A DNA stretch of 64,000 bases from Halalkalibacter hemicellulosilyticusJCM 9152 (GCF_000513115.1 NZ_BAUU01000017.1:1-64000); one strand, 5' to 3'. Shown: positions 16,961 through 27,285, counted from the first letter of the stretch. A program made the numbers and translations. The notes: generated by a model from the sequence alone, not told the origin.

Positions 16961-19831
16961 ATGACACAGGTAATTTATGGAGCTGAATTACATGATGTAG
17001 CTCATAAATCGAGGTTAGAAGCTGTGTATAAACGCCAGCAAGAAACAAATAAGCAAGCCTTCTATTTGTTGCCATCTTCCTCTTGGTTGAAGCAAGCAAG
17101 AGACAAGCAACCAGGGTTAATCATTTGTACGTTTGATGATTTGGCAGCCTACATTCTTGATCAAAAGGAAATGTCGTATTTATCGTTAACAGAAGAAGAA
17201 CGTACACTATTCTTCCAACAGTTCGTTAGAGATGAAAGCATGTTTGATGGTGAGATGAATATGGCCAAAGCTCGGGGCTACGCTGACACTTATGGACAAA
17301 TAAAGCGTTTAGGGGTTGACGTACAGGAACTTGAAGGGTCTTTAAAGCCATTAATTCCGCTTTTTATGAAATATGAACAAGTGATTATTTATGAAAAAAA
17401 ACTGCTTGATCCAGAGAATCGAATTTTATCAGCTATTCAATCATTATCGGAGGGGAAAGGTGTTCGTCTCTCTCATGTTGTCATTGACGGATTTTTTGAT
17501 TTTAGCCCTTTGCAATCACTGTTTATCGAAGCGTTAAAAGATATAGGTGCCAAGGTCGAAGTGATTCTACCGAATGAACCTTTTGAAATTGTCGAACAGA
17601 CCGTTAGAGAATTAGAGCAAATGGGCTTTGCCAATCACTTGCAACCTAGTAGACGATCAAAGAAAGAGAATGAGAAACAAGTGATTGCATCAACTACAGT
17701 AGAGGAACAGTGGAGAGGCGTAATGGAGGAAATCTCTTTATCCTCATTACCTGAAGAGCGGGTAGGAATATTGCTCGTTGATGAACAGGACGGGCTACAA
17801 CAATTACAACGATATGCAGACATGTATCATATTCCTTTACAAATTCCAGTTAAACGAACAATAGAAACGACTGCTATTTTCTCCTTTATTAAACAAGTAA
17901 TTGAATGGGAGCAAAGGCCATTAACGAAATGGGAGCAGTTGCCGATAGTGGAGCAGATTTTGAAGCTACATGATGTGAAGGGACTTGATTTTGCTAAGCA
18001 AAAGAAAGGTTTTCTAGAAAATGGAGAGTGGCTTGATGAAAGATATAAGCAGCTCTACGATATGGTGTTTGAATGGGAGCGATCTGACGAAGACTTATTT
18101 ATTCATTATTTAACGAATTTACTCGATTGGTTGAAGAGGTTGCCTTTATTATCATATTGGCAAGAGAAGCTGATGGAGAAGGATCAGCTTTCTGTGCAAC
18201 AGGAAATAGCAGATGAATTCAAGGCACTAAATTTAATCGCAAGTAAAGTAGAAGCTGAGCTAACAGAGTTAAAGGAGAAACGCTTTGATGTGAAAGTGAC
18301 ATTTGAGTTATTTGTCGAATGGTTTCGTGCAATAGGCTCGTCTGCTAGCATATTTAAAGCACGTGGACGCAAGAGAGGGGTTGCAATTCATACGTGGCGT
18401 GACATTCGTTCTTTTTCAGGAGAACGATTATACGTTGTAGGGATGAATGAAGGCCGATTCCCAGCTCCTCACCGTTTAAGTGGGTACGTTCAGGAAAGAG
18501 ACTTATCCAGCTTACCTATTCGATATAGTGCACCGACACAAGAGCATTTTCAATTGAAGCAACAAGCGTATATGGATCAGCTTGCTCTTTTACAAATCAA
18601 CATCATTATCTTTACATATGTGCGAGGTGTTGACCCTGAGCATCCTCTTTTGCCCTCTCCTTATTTAATGGATCTTCATACAGATGAAGTGTGGTCATGG
18701 CAGAAGAGGATGCAAAAAGCTGTCAGCTTGACGAAGCAATCATTTGTGGAGCAAGTGGCATCGAAAATAGGGGAAGGTTATAAGGTCGATCCAACCCCTA
18801 TTTCGCTATTAAACGTACAAGAACGACAAGCTCGATTAACTGAAGCGAAAGAGCGATTCACGTCTGAGTATGCGGCAAAGAAAAAAAAACATGTTGTAGC
18901 AGTAACAGAGCTAGAAAGCTATGCTCGTTGCTCTTTTCGATTTGCTATGGAGAAAGGTCTAAACGTTGGGGAGCTACAATCAAAGCAAGAACAAGTATCA
19001 CCCCTTTCAATTGGTCAAATTGTCCATGATTTGATTGAAGGTGTTTATAAAGACTGTCAATTAGTGAACCGTCCGTTTGGATCTGCTACTGACATTGAGC
19101 TACAGCAAGTTCCAGTTCGTTTAAAGGAACGATTTGAAGAAAAATGGGTAGACGTTGAGCGGCAAAATCATGAGCTTTCTCGATTAGATTTAATGTTAAA
19201 GAAAGAACAGTGGCAACAACATTTACATCACTGGTGGCAAGCAGAATTGAAACATTTTTGGCAAAATCAAGCTCTCACGGAGATGAAGATAATGGCATTT
19301 GAATATCCAGTTCGTTTGGAGCTCCCAATATCAGAAGAAGAATCACTTATATTAGTTGGCAAAGTTGATCGTGTTGATCAGAAAGGTCAATCAATCGTAA
19401 TCTATGACTACAAGACTGGGGCTGCCACGATTAAAATGGACGAGGTCCAATCAGGCTTAAAGCTACAACTTCCTTTATATGCGTATGCGATTCGGGAACA
19501 GCTTGCGTTAAAAGAAAACAAAGAGATGATCGTAGATGGAGCCTCCTATATTTCTTTAAAGGAGCCTAGTAAGAGAACGAATAATGGAATCTGGCGCTCT
19601 GAATTTATCGGGAAGCACTCGCCGTATCAAGTAACGTCACATTGTAAAAACCGTGAAGATCACTTTGGAACGAAGTCCTTTTTAGACAAGTATCAGGTCA
19701 TTGAGCAGATTCGTTTATTGTGGAAGGGGCTGTCTCAAGCCTATGATGTCGCTCCTCTAGAATGCTCACCATTTTGTCCTTACTTATCTATTTGTCGTGC
19801 AACACCAGAACAACGAGAGGGAACACGCTAA
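16961..19831 (+). CDS. AddB-like PD-(D/E)XK nuclease with Fe-S cysteines
   Basis: A 956-aa protein resembling the AddB/RexB subunit of helicase-nucleases that resect DNA ends. The C-terminal nuclease core is GKVDRVDQ at about 798 and YDYKTG at about 815. Four cysteines fit the AddB iron-sulfur clasp: Cys658 (YARCSF) and Cys934, 938 and 944 (CSPFCPYLSIC). The N-terminus (MTQVIYGAELHD) lacks the GxxGSGKT Walker A loop of B. subtilis AddB, and the protein is about 200 residues shorter. ATG 16961 behind TTGGAGGG is preferred to an ATG at 16916. The next gene encodes the matching helicase. It is a divergent AddB or a paralogue; which one is undecided. Confidence 0.8.
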   Translation: MTQVIYGAELHDVAHKSRLEAVYKRQQETNKQAFYLLPSSSWLKQARDKQPGLIICTFDDLAAYILDQKEMSYLSLTEEERTLFFQQFVRDESMFDGEMNMAKARGYADTYGQIKRLGVDVQELEGSLKPLIPLFMKYEQVIIYEKKLLDPENRILSAIQSLSEGKGVRLSHVVIDGFFDFSPLQSLFIEALKDIGAKVEVILPNEPFEIVEQTVRELEQMGFANHLQPSRRSKKENEKQVIASTTVEEQWRGVMEEISLSSLPEERVGILLVDEQDGLQQLQRYADMYHIPLQIPVKRTIETTAIFSFIKQVIEWEQRPLTKWEQLPIVEQILKLHDVKGLDFAKQKKGFLENGEWLDERYKQLYDMVFEWERSDEDLFIHYLTNLLDWLKRLPLLSYWQEKLMEKDQLSVQQEIADEFKALNLIASKVEAELTELKEKRFDVKVTFELFVEWFRAIGSSASIFKARGRKRGVAIHTWRDIRSFSGERLYVVGMNEGRFPAPHRLSGYVQERDLSSLPIRYSAPTQEHFQLKQQAYMDQLALLQINIIIFTYVRGVDPEHPLLPSPYLMDLHTDEVWSWQKRMQKAVSLTKQSFVEQVASKIGEGYKVDPTPISLLNVQERQARLTEAKERFTSEYAAKKKKHVVAVTELESYARCSFRFAMEKGLNVGELQSKQEQVSPLSIGQIVHDLIEGVYKDCQLVNRPFGSATDIELQQVPVRLKERFEEKWVDVERQNHELSRLDLMLKKEQWQQHLHHWWQAELKHFWQNQALTEMKIMAFEYPVRLELPISEEESLILVGKVDRVDQKGQSIVIYDYKTGAATIKMDEVQSGLKLQLPLYAYAIREQLALKENKEMIVDGASYISLKEPSKRTNNGIWRSEFIGKHSPYQVTSHCKNREDHFGTKSFLDKYQVIEQIRLLWKGLSQAYDVAPLECSPFCPYLSICRATPEQREGTR

Positions 19832-19844
19832 GAGGGGGATTAAG

Positions 19845-22800
19845 ATGAATTTTAATGAAGCGCAAAGGAAGTCCATTTTTAGTGAGAAGCCTTTGTTGTT
19901 AATTTCAGCTGGTGCAGGATCGGGGAAAACACGTGTCTTAACGGAGAGATTTGTCTACTTATGTGAGGTTCGTTACCTGAAACCAGATCATTCGTTAGGT
20001 GCCTCGGTTGATGAAATTGTGGCGATTACTTTTACTGAGAAAGCGGCTCGCGAAATGAAGGATCGTATTCGAAAACGAATGAATGAAAAGGAACAAGAAG
20101 CGATTTCTGCTGAGGCCGTATCGTTTTGGCGGGAACAGAAAGCGTTACTTGAAAGGGCGATGATCTCGACTTTTCATAGCTTCTGTCAAAGGTTGTTGTC
20201 ACAATATGCCTTACAAGCTGACCTTCCTCCACGCATGAGAATATTGGACGAAGTTGAAGGGGCAGTGAAGAAAAGAGATATTCTATTGAAGCTTCTTGAA
20301 GAAAAGGAACGATTCCAACGAGTGTATCCATTGTTTCAAGTGATGAGTAAGCAGCAGTTAGTTGAAACGATTGAACAACTTCATAATGAAATTACTGAAT
20401 TAACCATTGGTGAGGAGACGATTGAACAGCTACAAGTTGAGGAGATGTTACGGGCTCAGTCGGAAGCTAAAGTGGAAGAAAGGCAAAAAGTTGTTCATTC
20501 TTTTCATCGTAATGCCCTTAGTTGTATTGAACGATTTCCAGTCTATGATGATCTCTCAGCGACTGTTAAAAAACATACGATAAATATCGAAAAGGCCATT
20601 TCTTCTGCATCAACAGAGGAGCCAGAAGCTTATATGGAGATTTTGACAGAGGCGATGCCGAGTCGAACAAATAAGGCTTGGCTAGAGCAGGCTCCTGCTT
20701 TGTATGAATTGTACGAGGAACATTGGAAACCGTTGAAGGAAATGTGGAAAAAGCTAGGTGGACCTGTTGAATTAAAAGAGGAAGCGATCATGTTTGTAGA
20801 GTTGATCACTTCATTAGTGAAAGAATTTCATATGGCCTATAGCGTGAAAAGAGGCGAGCGGCTTTATTAGATTTCACTGATCTTCAACAAAAAGCCGTTC
20901 GCTTATTACAGGACCCTCACATTCAGTTATATTGCCAGCGTCAATTTCGTCATATGATGATTGATGAATTTCAAGATACGAATCGTCTCCAGCTAGAGGT
21001 ATTAAATAGAATAAAGCCCCATTATCAATTTATTGTGGGCGATCAAAAGCAGTCGATTTATCGTTTTCGTGGAGCGAATGTTCGCTTAATGAATGAAATG
21101 GAGGAAAAGGCGAAAAAGGAGGAGAATGCTGAAGCTATCTTAATGAATGAAAACTATCGTACGCTCTCCTCTATTATTCATGTTGTAAATAAACTGTTTT
21201 CAGATGTGATGGTTCAGGAGCGAACGGAAGATTTCCAGACGGTGTATGCTCCACTTATTGCTCACAGGCATCAACCGCAAACAAATGAAAAGCGTGTAGA
21301 ATGGATGAAATGGCCAAAAGGAGATGGGCAAGAGGAGACGCAGTTTGATCAGCTTGCCAATCGAATGGTTGCGATGGTCGAGGCTAAGGAGCCGATAGTG
21401 GGAAGGGGAGAGGACGAATGGCGAGAGCCTACCTGGGGAGATATGGCGATTTTAATTCCATCACGTACGAACTTGCTCTTGCTAGAGCAAGCGTTAACGA
21501 AGAAGAACATTCCTTATGTGATTAGTGGTGGGATCGGATTCTTTGAACGACAAGAAGTGATGGATTACTTAACGCTCATTCGCTGGTTAACACGTCCTTT
21601 TGAAGATATTCATTTGTTAGCTCTATTACGTAGTCCAATACTCGGGTTAACGGTTCAAGATTTTTTTCAAATGAATGACTGTTTAGAAGAGGGACAAGCG
21701 TTATATGAGCTTGTGTATGAACAATCGCCTCAATGGTCTTCACTGTCTAATGAGGTGCAGACAGCATGTTTGCGTATTCAGAGTTGGATGGATAAATGGA
21801 TTCCGTTTAAAGAAGGAAAATCGTTAGTCGATTCATTCATGGAGCTATTTGTTGACACGGACTTACGAGCGTCTCTATTGCTTCAAGAGTATGGGTTGCA
21901 AAAAGTAAAAAATGTGGAAAAGGTTATTCAATGGATGGTTGATCGCCATGAAGTAAATTTAGAAGCAATTTTAACTGAATTAGATATTCGAATTGAAATG
22001 AGTGAGAAGGAAGGTGATTCTGAGGTTGAACGCATACATGGAGATGTTGTTCAAATTATGACGATTCACGCATCAAAAGGGCTAGAATTTCCGATTGTAT
22101 TTTTACCTCAGATTGAGCGTTCATTAAGAAAAGATAGTGGGCGAATTCGTTTCCATTCTAAATATGGTTTTGTTCTAAATTTGCAAAAGGAACAGAAGGA
22201 ATTGGGGCAAAAGCCGGAAGTAATTGACACCCCTGGTTTTGAGATCGTTAAGTCAATGGTCGATGCGGAAGCCATTGAAGAATCAAAGCGCTTGTTTTAC
22301 GTCGCGACGACACGTGCTCGTGATTATCTTTATCTAATTGGTGAAGAGTCAAATGGACGTCATACTTGGCTGTCTTACCTTAACAAAGTGTTTGAAGATC
22401 ATGAGTTGAATCACGAAGTTGTGATATCAGCCGCATATGAACCTCGTTATTGGAAAAAAACAGAGTCAAGCACATATTCTATACCTGTACTCAAGGAGAG
22501 AAGGAAATTACCATTATCATTAACAGTCTCAGAGGTTATGGCATTTATTCACGATCCACTCAAGTATTATCAGCAATTTGTCATAGGAGTTCCATTTAGT
22601 GAAGAAGTGAACGAAGGTAAATCGAGTAGGAGAGGAAATGACGTTAATCCTTCATTACTAGGGACGCTTGTTCACCGCGCATGTGAATTACGAGATTATG
22701 GTTTATCACCAATGCGAGCTGTTGAACTGATACTTGAGGAAGTTGATCTGGAGGATGTGTTTATATATAAAAACGAAATTGAGAAAATTATGGATCGATA

Positions 22801-23215
22801 TTCTGAAAAGGTTCGCCAATCTTTAGGAACACCAGTAGCCAACGAGTGGTCTTTTGTGACATATTTTGATGGTGTAGAACTAATCGGTGAAATTGATAAA
22901 GTCGTTGAGAAAAATGGTCAAATACATTTGTATGATTTTAAAACGAATCAAGTTTCTACTCGAACGAGTTCGGAGTGGCTCGACTACTATAAGCCTCAAC
23001 TGTATTTGTATCGGTATGCGTATGAAAAGGAAACGAACAAACAGGTTGCTACAGCCTCACTGTATATTTTTAAAGATGAAGTAGAGCCGATTCATACGTT
23101 GACTCTGCATGAAAAGGAGAAGGAAAAGGTATTCGCAGCACTAAAGTGTTTAATTGATCTGAGACAAAATGGTGCTGGTCGAAAAGAGTATGCTCAGTTC
23201 AGTAAGCTGAAATAG
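19845..23215 (+). pseudogene. AddA-like UvrD helicase-nuclease, single frameshift
   Basis: A UvrD/RecB-type helicase with a C-terminal nuclease, partner of the AddB-like protein. The first part (stop at 20870) has Walker A SAGAGSGKTR near residue 22; the second part has MIDEFQDTNR, GDQKQSIYRFRGAN, the TIHASKGLEFP motif V, TTRARDYL motif VI and a nuclease core LVHRACE...GEIDKV...YDFKTN. Between them, the frame changes: adding one G at GAGCGG (about 20861) gives GERALLDFTDLQQKAV, the conserved LDF-DL block, and one protein of about 1123 aa. Otherwise the sequence is intact, so a sequencing error or a very recent mutation is likely. ATG 19845 follows AGAGGGGG. Confidence 0.85.
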
Positions 23216-23220
23216 TAGAA

Positions 23221-23385
23221 GGAGGCTGGGACAAAACCCTCCTCTGAAATTTCACAGGCTTTCATGATTTTGGGGACCACAGGTTCGTTCCATTGCGCTC
23301 CAGCCACTCGCTTTCTAGGCCACTGAAAAAGTAAAAATCAACTTTTTCAGTGCCTTTGATTTGACTAGCAATGGCTTCACTCGTT
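23221..23385. repeat. Dispersed repeat with GAGGCTGGGACAAAA left end
   Basis: It begins with the AGGCTGGGACAAAA terminus shared with 38800 and 52769, and ends in the palindromic CACTGAAAAAGT/ACTTTTTCAGTG module plus the GGCTTCACTCG tail also found at 1152-1217. It lies in the convergent gap between the helicase gene and phnE and encodes nothing evident. Confidence 0.75.
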
Positions 23386-23391
23386 GTAATT

Positions 23392-23419
23392 AAGAAAAAA
23401 CGCTATCGCGTTTTTCTTA
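23392..23419. terminator. Bidirectional terminator between AddA-like gene and phnE
   Basis: AAGAAAAAACGC pairs with GCGTTTTTCTT around TATC; A and T runs on both sides let it serve both convergent transcripts. It overlaps the phnE stop codon. Confidence 0.75.
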
Positions 23420-24217
23420 TACAATCCTTTTTCTGATTTGGGCACTTAATATGTCGATGATTGTGACAACGACAATGATCACGAGAAGAATCATTCCTAC
23501 TTCGTCCCAATTACGATTCTGGATTGAGATCGTAATTAAAGTCCCAATTCCACCTGCTCCGATAATCCCAAGAATGGTTGATGCTCGAACGTCAATTTCG
23601 AAACGATAAATCGCGTAAGAAAGAAATTCAGGAATGATTTGTGGGATAATGCCGTAAAATAAGATTTGGATTTTGTTGGCTCCATTTGCTTCCAACGATT
23701 CAACGACATGCATATCAATCGATTCAATGACTTCACAATACAATTTGCCAAGCATTCCGATTGATCCAATAGCGATTGCTAACACACCAGCAAAAGGTCG
23801 GGGGCCGATTGCTGCTACGAACATGAGTGCTAATACAAGCTCTGGAAAAGCACGAATCGCATCGAGAATCCACTTTGATAATGTATTTAACCATTTATTT
23901 CTAACCATATTACTAGCAGCAACAAAGCCAAATGGTATCGCTAAAATGGACGCTAATAATGTCCCTGTATAAGCCATTTGTAACGTTTGCCACATTAATG
24001 ACATAACATTTTGAAAGGCTAGCCAATCAGGAGAAAAAAGTTGGGGGATCACACGTCCAAAATTTGCGACGGTTCGTTCACTAAAAATGCGTTCCCACTT
24101 TACATCAATTGTTGTAAAAGTCCAAACGTATAGTGCAATTAGTGCAACAATAATGATGATATTTCTTATTAAGATAAGGGTGGATCGTTCTCTTTTTGGT
24201 GGCATTATTAATTCCAT
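23417..24217 (-). CDS. phnE: Phosphonate ABC transporter permease PhnE (second)
   Basis: A 266-aa permease with about six membrane segments and the EAA-type loop ESLEANGANKIQI, followed by the PhnE-like IIPQIIPEFLSYAIYRFEIDVRAS. It would form a heterodimeric channel with the preceding PhnE. The ATG at 24217 overlaps the stop of the upstream permease (TGATG arrangement); a GTG at 24220 is the alternative start. It is the last gene of phnD-phnC-phnE-phnE. Confidence 0.9.
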   Translation of the reverse strand: MELIMPPKRERSTLILIRNIIIIVALIALYVWTFTTIDVKWERIFSERTVANFGRVIPQLFSPDWLAFQNVMSLMWQTLQMAYTGTLLASILAIPFGFVAASNMVRNKWLNTLSKWILDAIRAFPELVLALMFVAAIGPRPFAGVLAIAIGSIGMLGKLYCEVIESIDMHVVESLEANGANKIQILFYGIIPQIIPEFLSYAIYRFEIDVRASTILGIIGAGGIGTLITISIQNRNWDEVGMILLVIIVVVTIIDILSAQIRKRIV

Positions 24218-25011
24218 CACACAATTCTCTCCCTTATTTTATTGCTTGCATAATCGATTAAGACAACAGCAATAAAGATAATAATAATAATGGTCATGAC
24301 TCGTGGATAATTAAAGAAGCTAATTTGCTGTTGCAAGAGTAATCCAATTCCCCCTGCTCCAACAAAGCCTAGTACGGTTGAAGCACGGACATTTACTTCA
24401 AATACATATAAGCCAAATGATACAAATTGTGGTAGTACTTGTGGTAAGACTGCATACCAAATGACTTGAATCGTATTACCTCCTGATGAACGAATCGCTT
24501 CAAGCGGGTTCATATCGATGGATTCGATCGTTTCATACATTAATTTCGCTAATATACCTAATGAAAAAATAAATAAAGCCATGATCCCAGGAAATACTCC
24601 AACTCCAAAGATTCCGACAAAAATGATCGCTAACAAAATGTCCGGAATGGTTCGTAATACGTTCATAAAAAAGCGGACAGGTTGATGAATCCAAGGCTGC
24701 GGAAATAAGTTTGCTGCTGATAATATAAAGATTGGAACACTGACAATAGCTGCAAATGTTGTCGCAATAATAGCCATTTGAATTGTTTCGATTAACTTAT
24801 CCCATACTTGAGGCGCGTAGCTCCAATTGGGTGGAAATAAATGAACGGCAATATTTTGAATACCACCCCAACCACGAATGATGTCAAGTGGCGTGGAGCG
24901 GGTTGCCCATGATGTATAAGCATAAATTCCAACAATCAATAGAAAAATAAGTGTTATTTTCAGCTTAGTTTTCGAAGGAATGATTGTGATGCTATCTGGT
25001 GTATTACTCAT
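24217..25011 (-). CDS. phnE: Phosphonate ABC transporter permease PhnE (first)
   Basis: A 264-aa permease paralogous to the next gene, with the loop EAIRSSGGNTIQVIWYAVLPQVLPQF and VFEVNVRASTVLGFVGAGGIG shared with phosphonate permeases. It overlaps phnC by eight bases and its partner by a few, so all three are tightly coupled. Together they import phosphonates or related organophosphorus compounds; no phosphonate-degrading genes are in the window. Confidence 0.92.
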   Translation of the reverse strand: MSNTPDSITIIPSKTKLKITLIFLLIVGIYAYTSWATRSTPLDIIRGWGGIQNIAVHLFPPNWSYAPQVWDKLIETIQMAIIATTFAAIVSVPIFILSAANLFPQPWIHQPVRFFMNVLRTIPDILLAIIFVGIFGVGVFPGIMALFIFSLGILAKLMYETIESIDMNPLEAIRSSGGNTIQVIWYAVLPQVLPQFVSFGLYVFEVNVRASTVLGFVGAGGIGLLLQQQISFFNYPRVMTIIIIIFIAVVLIDYASNKIRERIV

Positions 25012-25780
25012 CTTCTTGACCTCCTACAAGGTCATCCTCTCGAATTTTTCGACCGTAAATTTCTTCAAATGTTTCCTTTGACACATCAGTTGCAGGGCCA
25101 TCAAAGACAACCTCACCTGCACGCATGCCGATAATACGATCGGCATATTCCATCGCCATATCGATGAAGTGCAGATTAACGACTGTTGTAATATGATCTT
25201 CCTTATTAATCTTACGTAAATAGGTCATAACTTGATGAGATGTTGGAGGATCTAAGCTAGCTACAGGCTCATCAGCTAAAATGATGTCGGGCTGTTGCGT
25301 TAACACACGAGCAATCGCAACACGTTGCTGTTGACCTCCGCTTAATTGATCAGCTCTTTGATGCACCTTTTCTGCAATGTTCACACGCTGTAAGCTACGA
25401 TAAGCGAGTGAAACCGTTTCTTTTGGAAAAAGGTTTAAAATACTTGCAATTGTTCCGGTATGTCCTAATCGACCTGACAAAACATTTTTCATGACGGTGG
25501 AACGCTTGACAAGATTATAATTTTGAAAGATCATTCCGATTTTTGTACGTAAATGTCGGAGTTTACGTTGATTATACGTTAATATATTTTCATCATTGAT
25601 AAGAAGTTGTCCGCCTGTAGGAGACACAAGTCGATTCATACTGCGTATTAAGGTTGATTTTCCTGCTCCAGATAAACCGACAATAACAACAAATTCCCCT
25701 TTATTTATTGTAAGGCTAACGTTCTTTAACCCTTTCGTTCCGTTTGGGTATGTTAGTGATACATCCTTAAATTCAATCAT
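25004..25780 (-). CDS. phnC: Phosphonate ABC transporter ATPase PhnC
   Basis: A 258-aa ABC ATPase with Walker A GLSGAGKST, signature [13 protein letters not shown], Walker B DIILADEPVASLDP and switch His in VVNLHFIDMA, a PhnC-like variation. It energises the two PhnE permeases. The ATG has a GAGGGGAC site upstream. It is separated from phnD by two overlapping inverted repeats. Confidence 0.94.
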   Translation of the reverse strand: MIEFKDVSLTYPNGTKGLKNVSLTINKGEFVVIVGLSGAGKSTLIRSMNRLVSPTGGQLLINDENILTYNQRKLRHLRTKIGMIFQNYNLVKRSTVMKNVLSGRLGHTGTIASILNLFPKETVSLAYRSLQRVNIAEKVHQRADQLSGGQQQRVAIARVLTQQPDIILADEPVASLDPPTSHQVMTYLRKINKEDHITTVVNLHFIDMAMEYADRIIGMRAGEVVFDGPATDVSKETFEEIYGRKIREDDLVGGQEDE

Positions 25781-25831
25781 GCTAGTCCCCTCATTTCTCT
25801 TTAATATAAATGTAGAAAGGTTTCATCCCCC

Positions 25832-25888
25832 TCTTATGCTTTTTAGTGTCAAAAAACATAAGAGGAGGGAGAAAGAACTTTCTCCCTC
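25832..25888 (-). promoter_or_regulatory. Overlapping hairpins between phnD and phnC
   Basis: Two inverted repeats share a few bases: CCTCTTATG..CATAAGAGG (25832-25866) and GGAGGGAGAAAG/CTTTCTCCCTCC (25863-25888). On the minus-strand transcript the second follows the phnD stop directly. They may attenuate or stabilise the transcript so that binding protein exceeds permease; no T run makes either a certain terminator. Confidence 0.55.
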
Positions 25889-25901
25889 CAAAGCGCGCTT
25901 C

Positions 25902-26894
25902 TTAATCTAACGTCACTTCATCTGAAAACTTCTCAGCAACACTACGTACAACGTCATAATCACTATCACTTGCATTGTCAATCCCAGTCCAGTTATACAC
26001 TTCATCCATAATGGTGATCATTTCATCATCATCGTTAAATGACATGAATACAGAAATCACTTGATCAATAAAGCTTTGAGGAAGAGTCGTATTAATTGAG
26101 ATCGTGTCATTTGGAATTTCGTCTGTATAACCTAGAACTCTTAAATCATCCATTGCTTCTGGATAATCTTCTTCAATGGCCGTACGAGCATCATCAAATG
26201 TTGTAGCTACATCTGCATCGCCTTCAAGAACGGTAATAAGCGCATTATCATGTGAACCAGCTTGAATCATGTCAGAGAAAAATTCCTCGGCACGCTCCAC
26301 ACCGTAGTCATCCATTAATTGTGCTGCTGGATATAAGTAACCACTCGTTGATGCAAGATCTGGGAATGCCCAAATCTTTCCTTCTAAATCTTCAATTGAT
26401 TCAATATCAGAGTCCGCACGTACTGTGTATTGTGCTTTATAGGTTGAGCTTCCGTGACGAACTGATTTCAAAATGGCTTCAATATTATCATAACGATCAG
26501 TAGCAAGAACGTAACCGAATGCAGGGATGAATCCAATGTGTACTTGGTCATTTCCCATAGCTTCAACGAGCGCTGTGTAGTTTGTCATAACCTCGCCGCG
26601 TACTGTAACACCAAGCTCTTCTGTCAGGCGTTCAGCAAGTGGTTCAACTGTATTCGCAATATTTGCTGAATCTTGTGAAGGAACAAAACCCATTACGATT
26701 TCATTTGGAAGATCTTCTGTCGCATCTGCTTCAGTTTCATCAGCCTCAGTGTCATTTCCTTCGTTATTGTTTGTTTCTTCAGTCTCTTCTGACCCTGAAT
26801 TGTCATCAGCATCTTCATTTGCGTCTTCTGTTCCGCAAGCGACCAAGACAACGGCTAGCATTAGAACGAGTAACCAAGGTAATAATTTTTTCAA
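25902..26894 (-). CDS. phnD: Phosphonate-binding lipoprotein PhnD
   Basis: A 330-aa extracytoplasmic solute-binding protein. The signal peptide ends in LVAC, followed by a long acidic linker of Glu, Asp and Asn. The domain begins EIVMGFVPSQDSANIANTV, typical of PhnD-type proteins. A TTG at 26894 is chosen because AGAGGGG lies nine bases upstream and the resulting LKKLLPWLLVLML is a good signal peptide; an ATG at 26939 would add 15 residues with no ribosome site. It heads the phn operon. Confidence 0.9.
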   Translation of the reverse strand: MKKLLPWLLVLMLAVVLVACGTEDANEDADDNSGSEETEETNNNEGNDTEADETEADATEDLPNEIVMGFVPSQDSANIANTVEPLAERLTEELGVTVRGEVMTNYTALVEAMGNDQVHIGFIPAFGYVLATDRYDNIEAILKSVRHGSSTYKAQYTVRADSDIESIEDLEGKIWAFPDLASTSGYLYPAAQLMDDYGVERAEEFFSDMIQAGSHDNALITVLEGDADVATTFDDARTAIEEDYPEAMDDLRVLGYTDEIPNDTISINTTLPQSFIDQVISVFMSFNDDDEMITIMDEVYNWTGIDNASDSDYDVVRSVAEKFSDEVTLD

Positions 26895-26988
26895 TTCATT
26901 CAACCCCTCTTTGATTTTATGTAAGTATGTGTCGTACATTTGTGATTTTGCATGATAGCATGTCTCAAATCAACGAAAATTGGGATTT

Positions 26989-27027
26989 TTTACAAAATAT
27001 TAACGAGGTGTTTACATAACTTACAAG
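26989..27027. promoter_or_regulatory. Pho-box-like repeat array upstream of phnD
   Basis: On the plus strand TTTACA (26989), TTAACG (27000) and TTTACA (27011), with a partial fourth TTACAA (27021), are spaced 11 nt apart, the same period as the pst Pho box. They are oriented opposite to phnD, about 100 nt upstream of its start. The 553-nt gap 26895-27447 otherwise holds an inverted repeat at 27253-27285 and presumably the cheA promoter. Confidence 0.6.
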
Positions 27028-27252
27028 GAGTTAATAATTGATGGGTGAGTGATTGAGAATTTTTAACTTGCGTTACGAGTATTTCAAATAGAGTAGGAAA
27101 AATTACTTATTTCTTTTATTTGTTATGTTGTATGCGTGATAGAAAATGGTATACTAGTATATGACTACATACCTAGTTGAAATAGAAATGGAAATGATTC
27201 AGTACTTTTATTTTTTTATAGGTCTATTTCCGTGTTACGAGAATGATATTTC

Positions 27253-27285
27253 AGCAAAAATCGCTTTGTAGCCATCATTTTTGCT
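27253..27285. repeat. Perfect 9-bp inverted repeat upstream of cheA
   Basis: AGCAAAAAT (27253-27261) and ATTTTTGCT (27277-27285) flank a 15-nt loop. No T run follows, so it is not an obvious terminator; it could be an operator or an mRNA structure. Confidence 0.5.

Noticed and set aside
23536-23769. Minus-strand frame inside phnE
   Set aside because: Alternate-frame shadow of phnE without a site of its own.
26895-26939. Upstream ATG start for phnD
   Set aside because: No ribosome site near 26939; the TTG at 26894 has AGAGGGG and gives a proper signal peptide.
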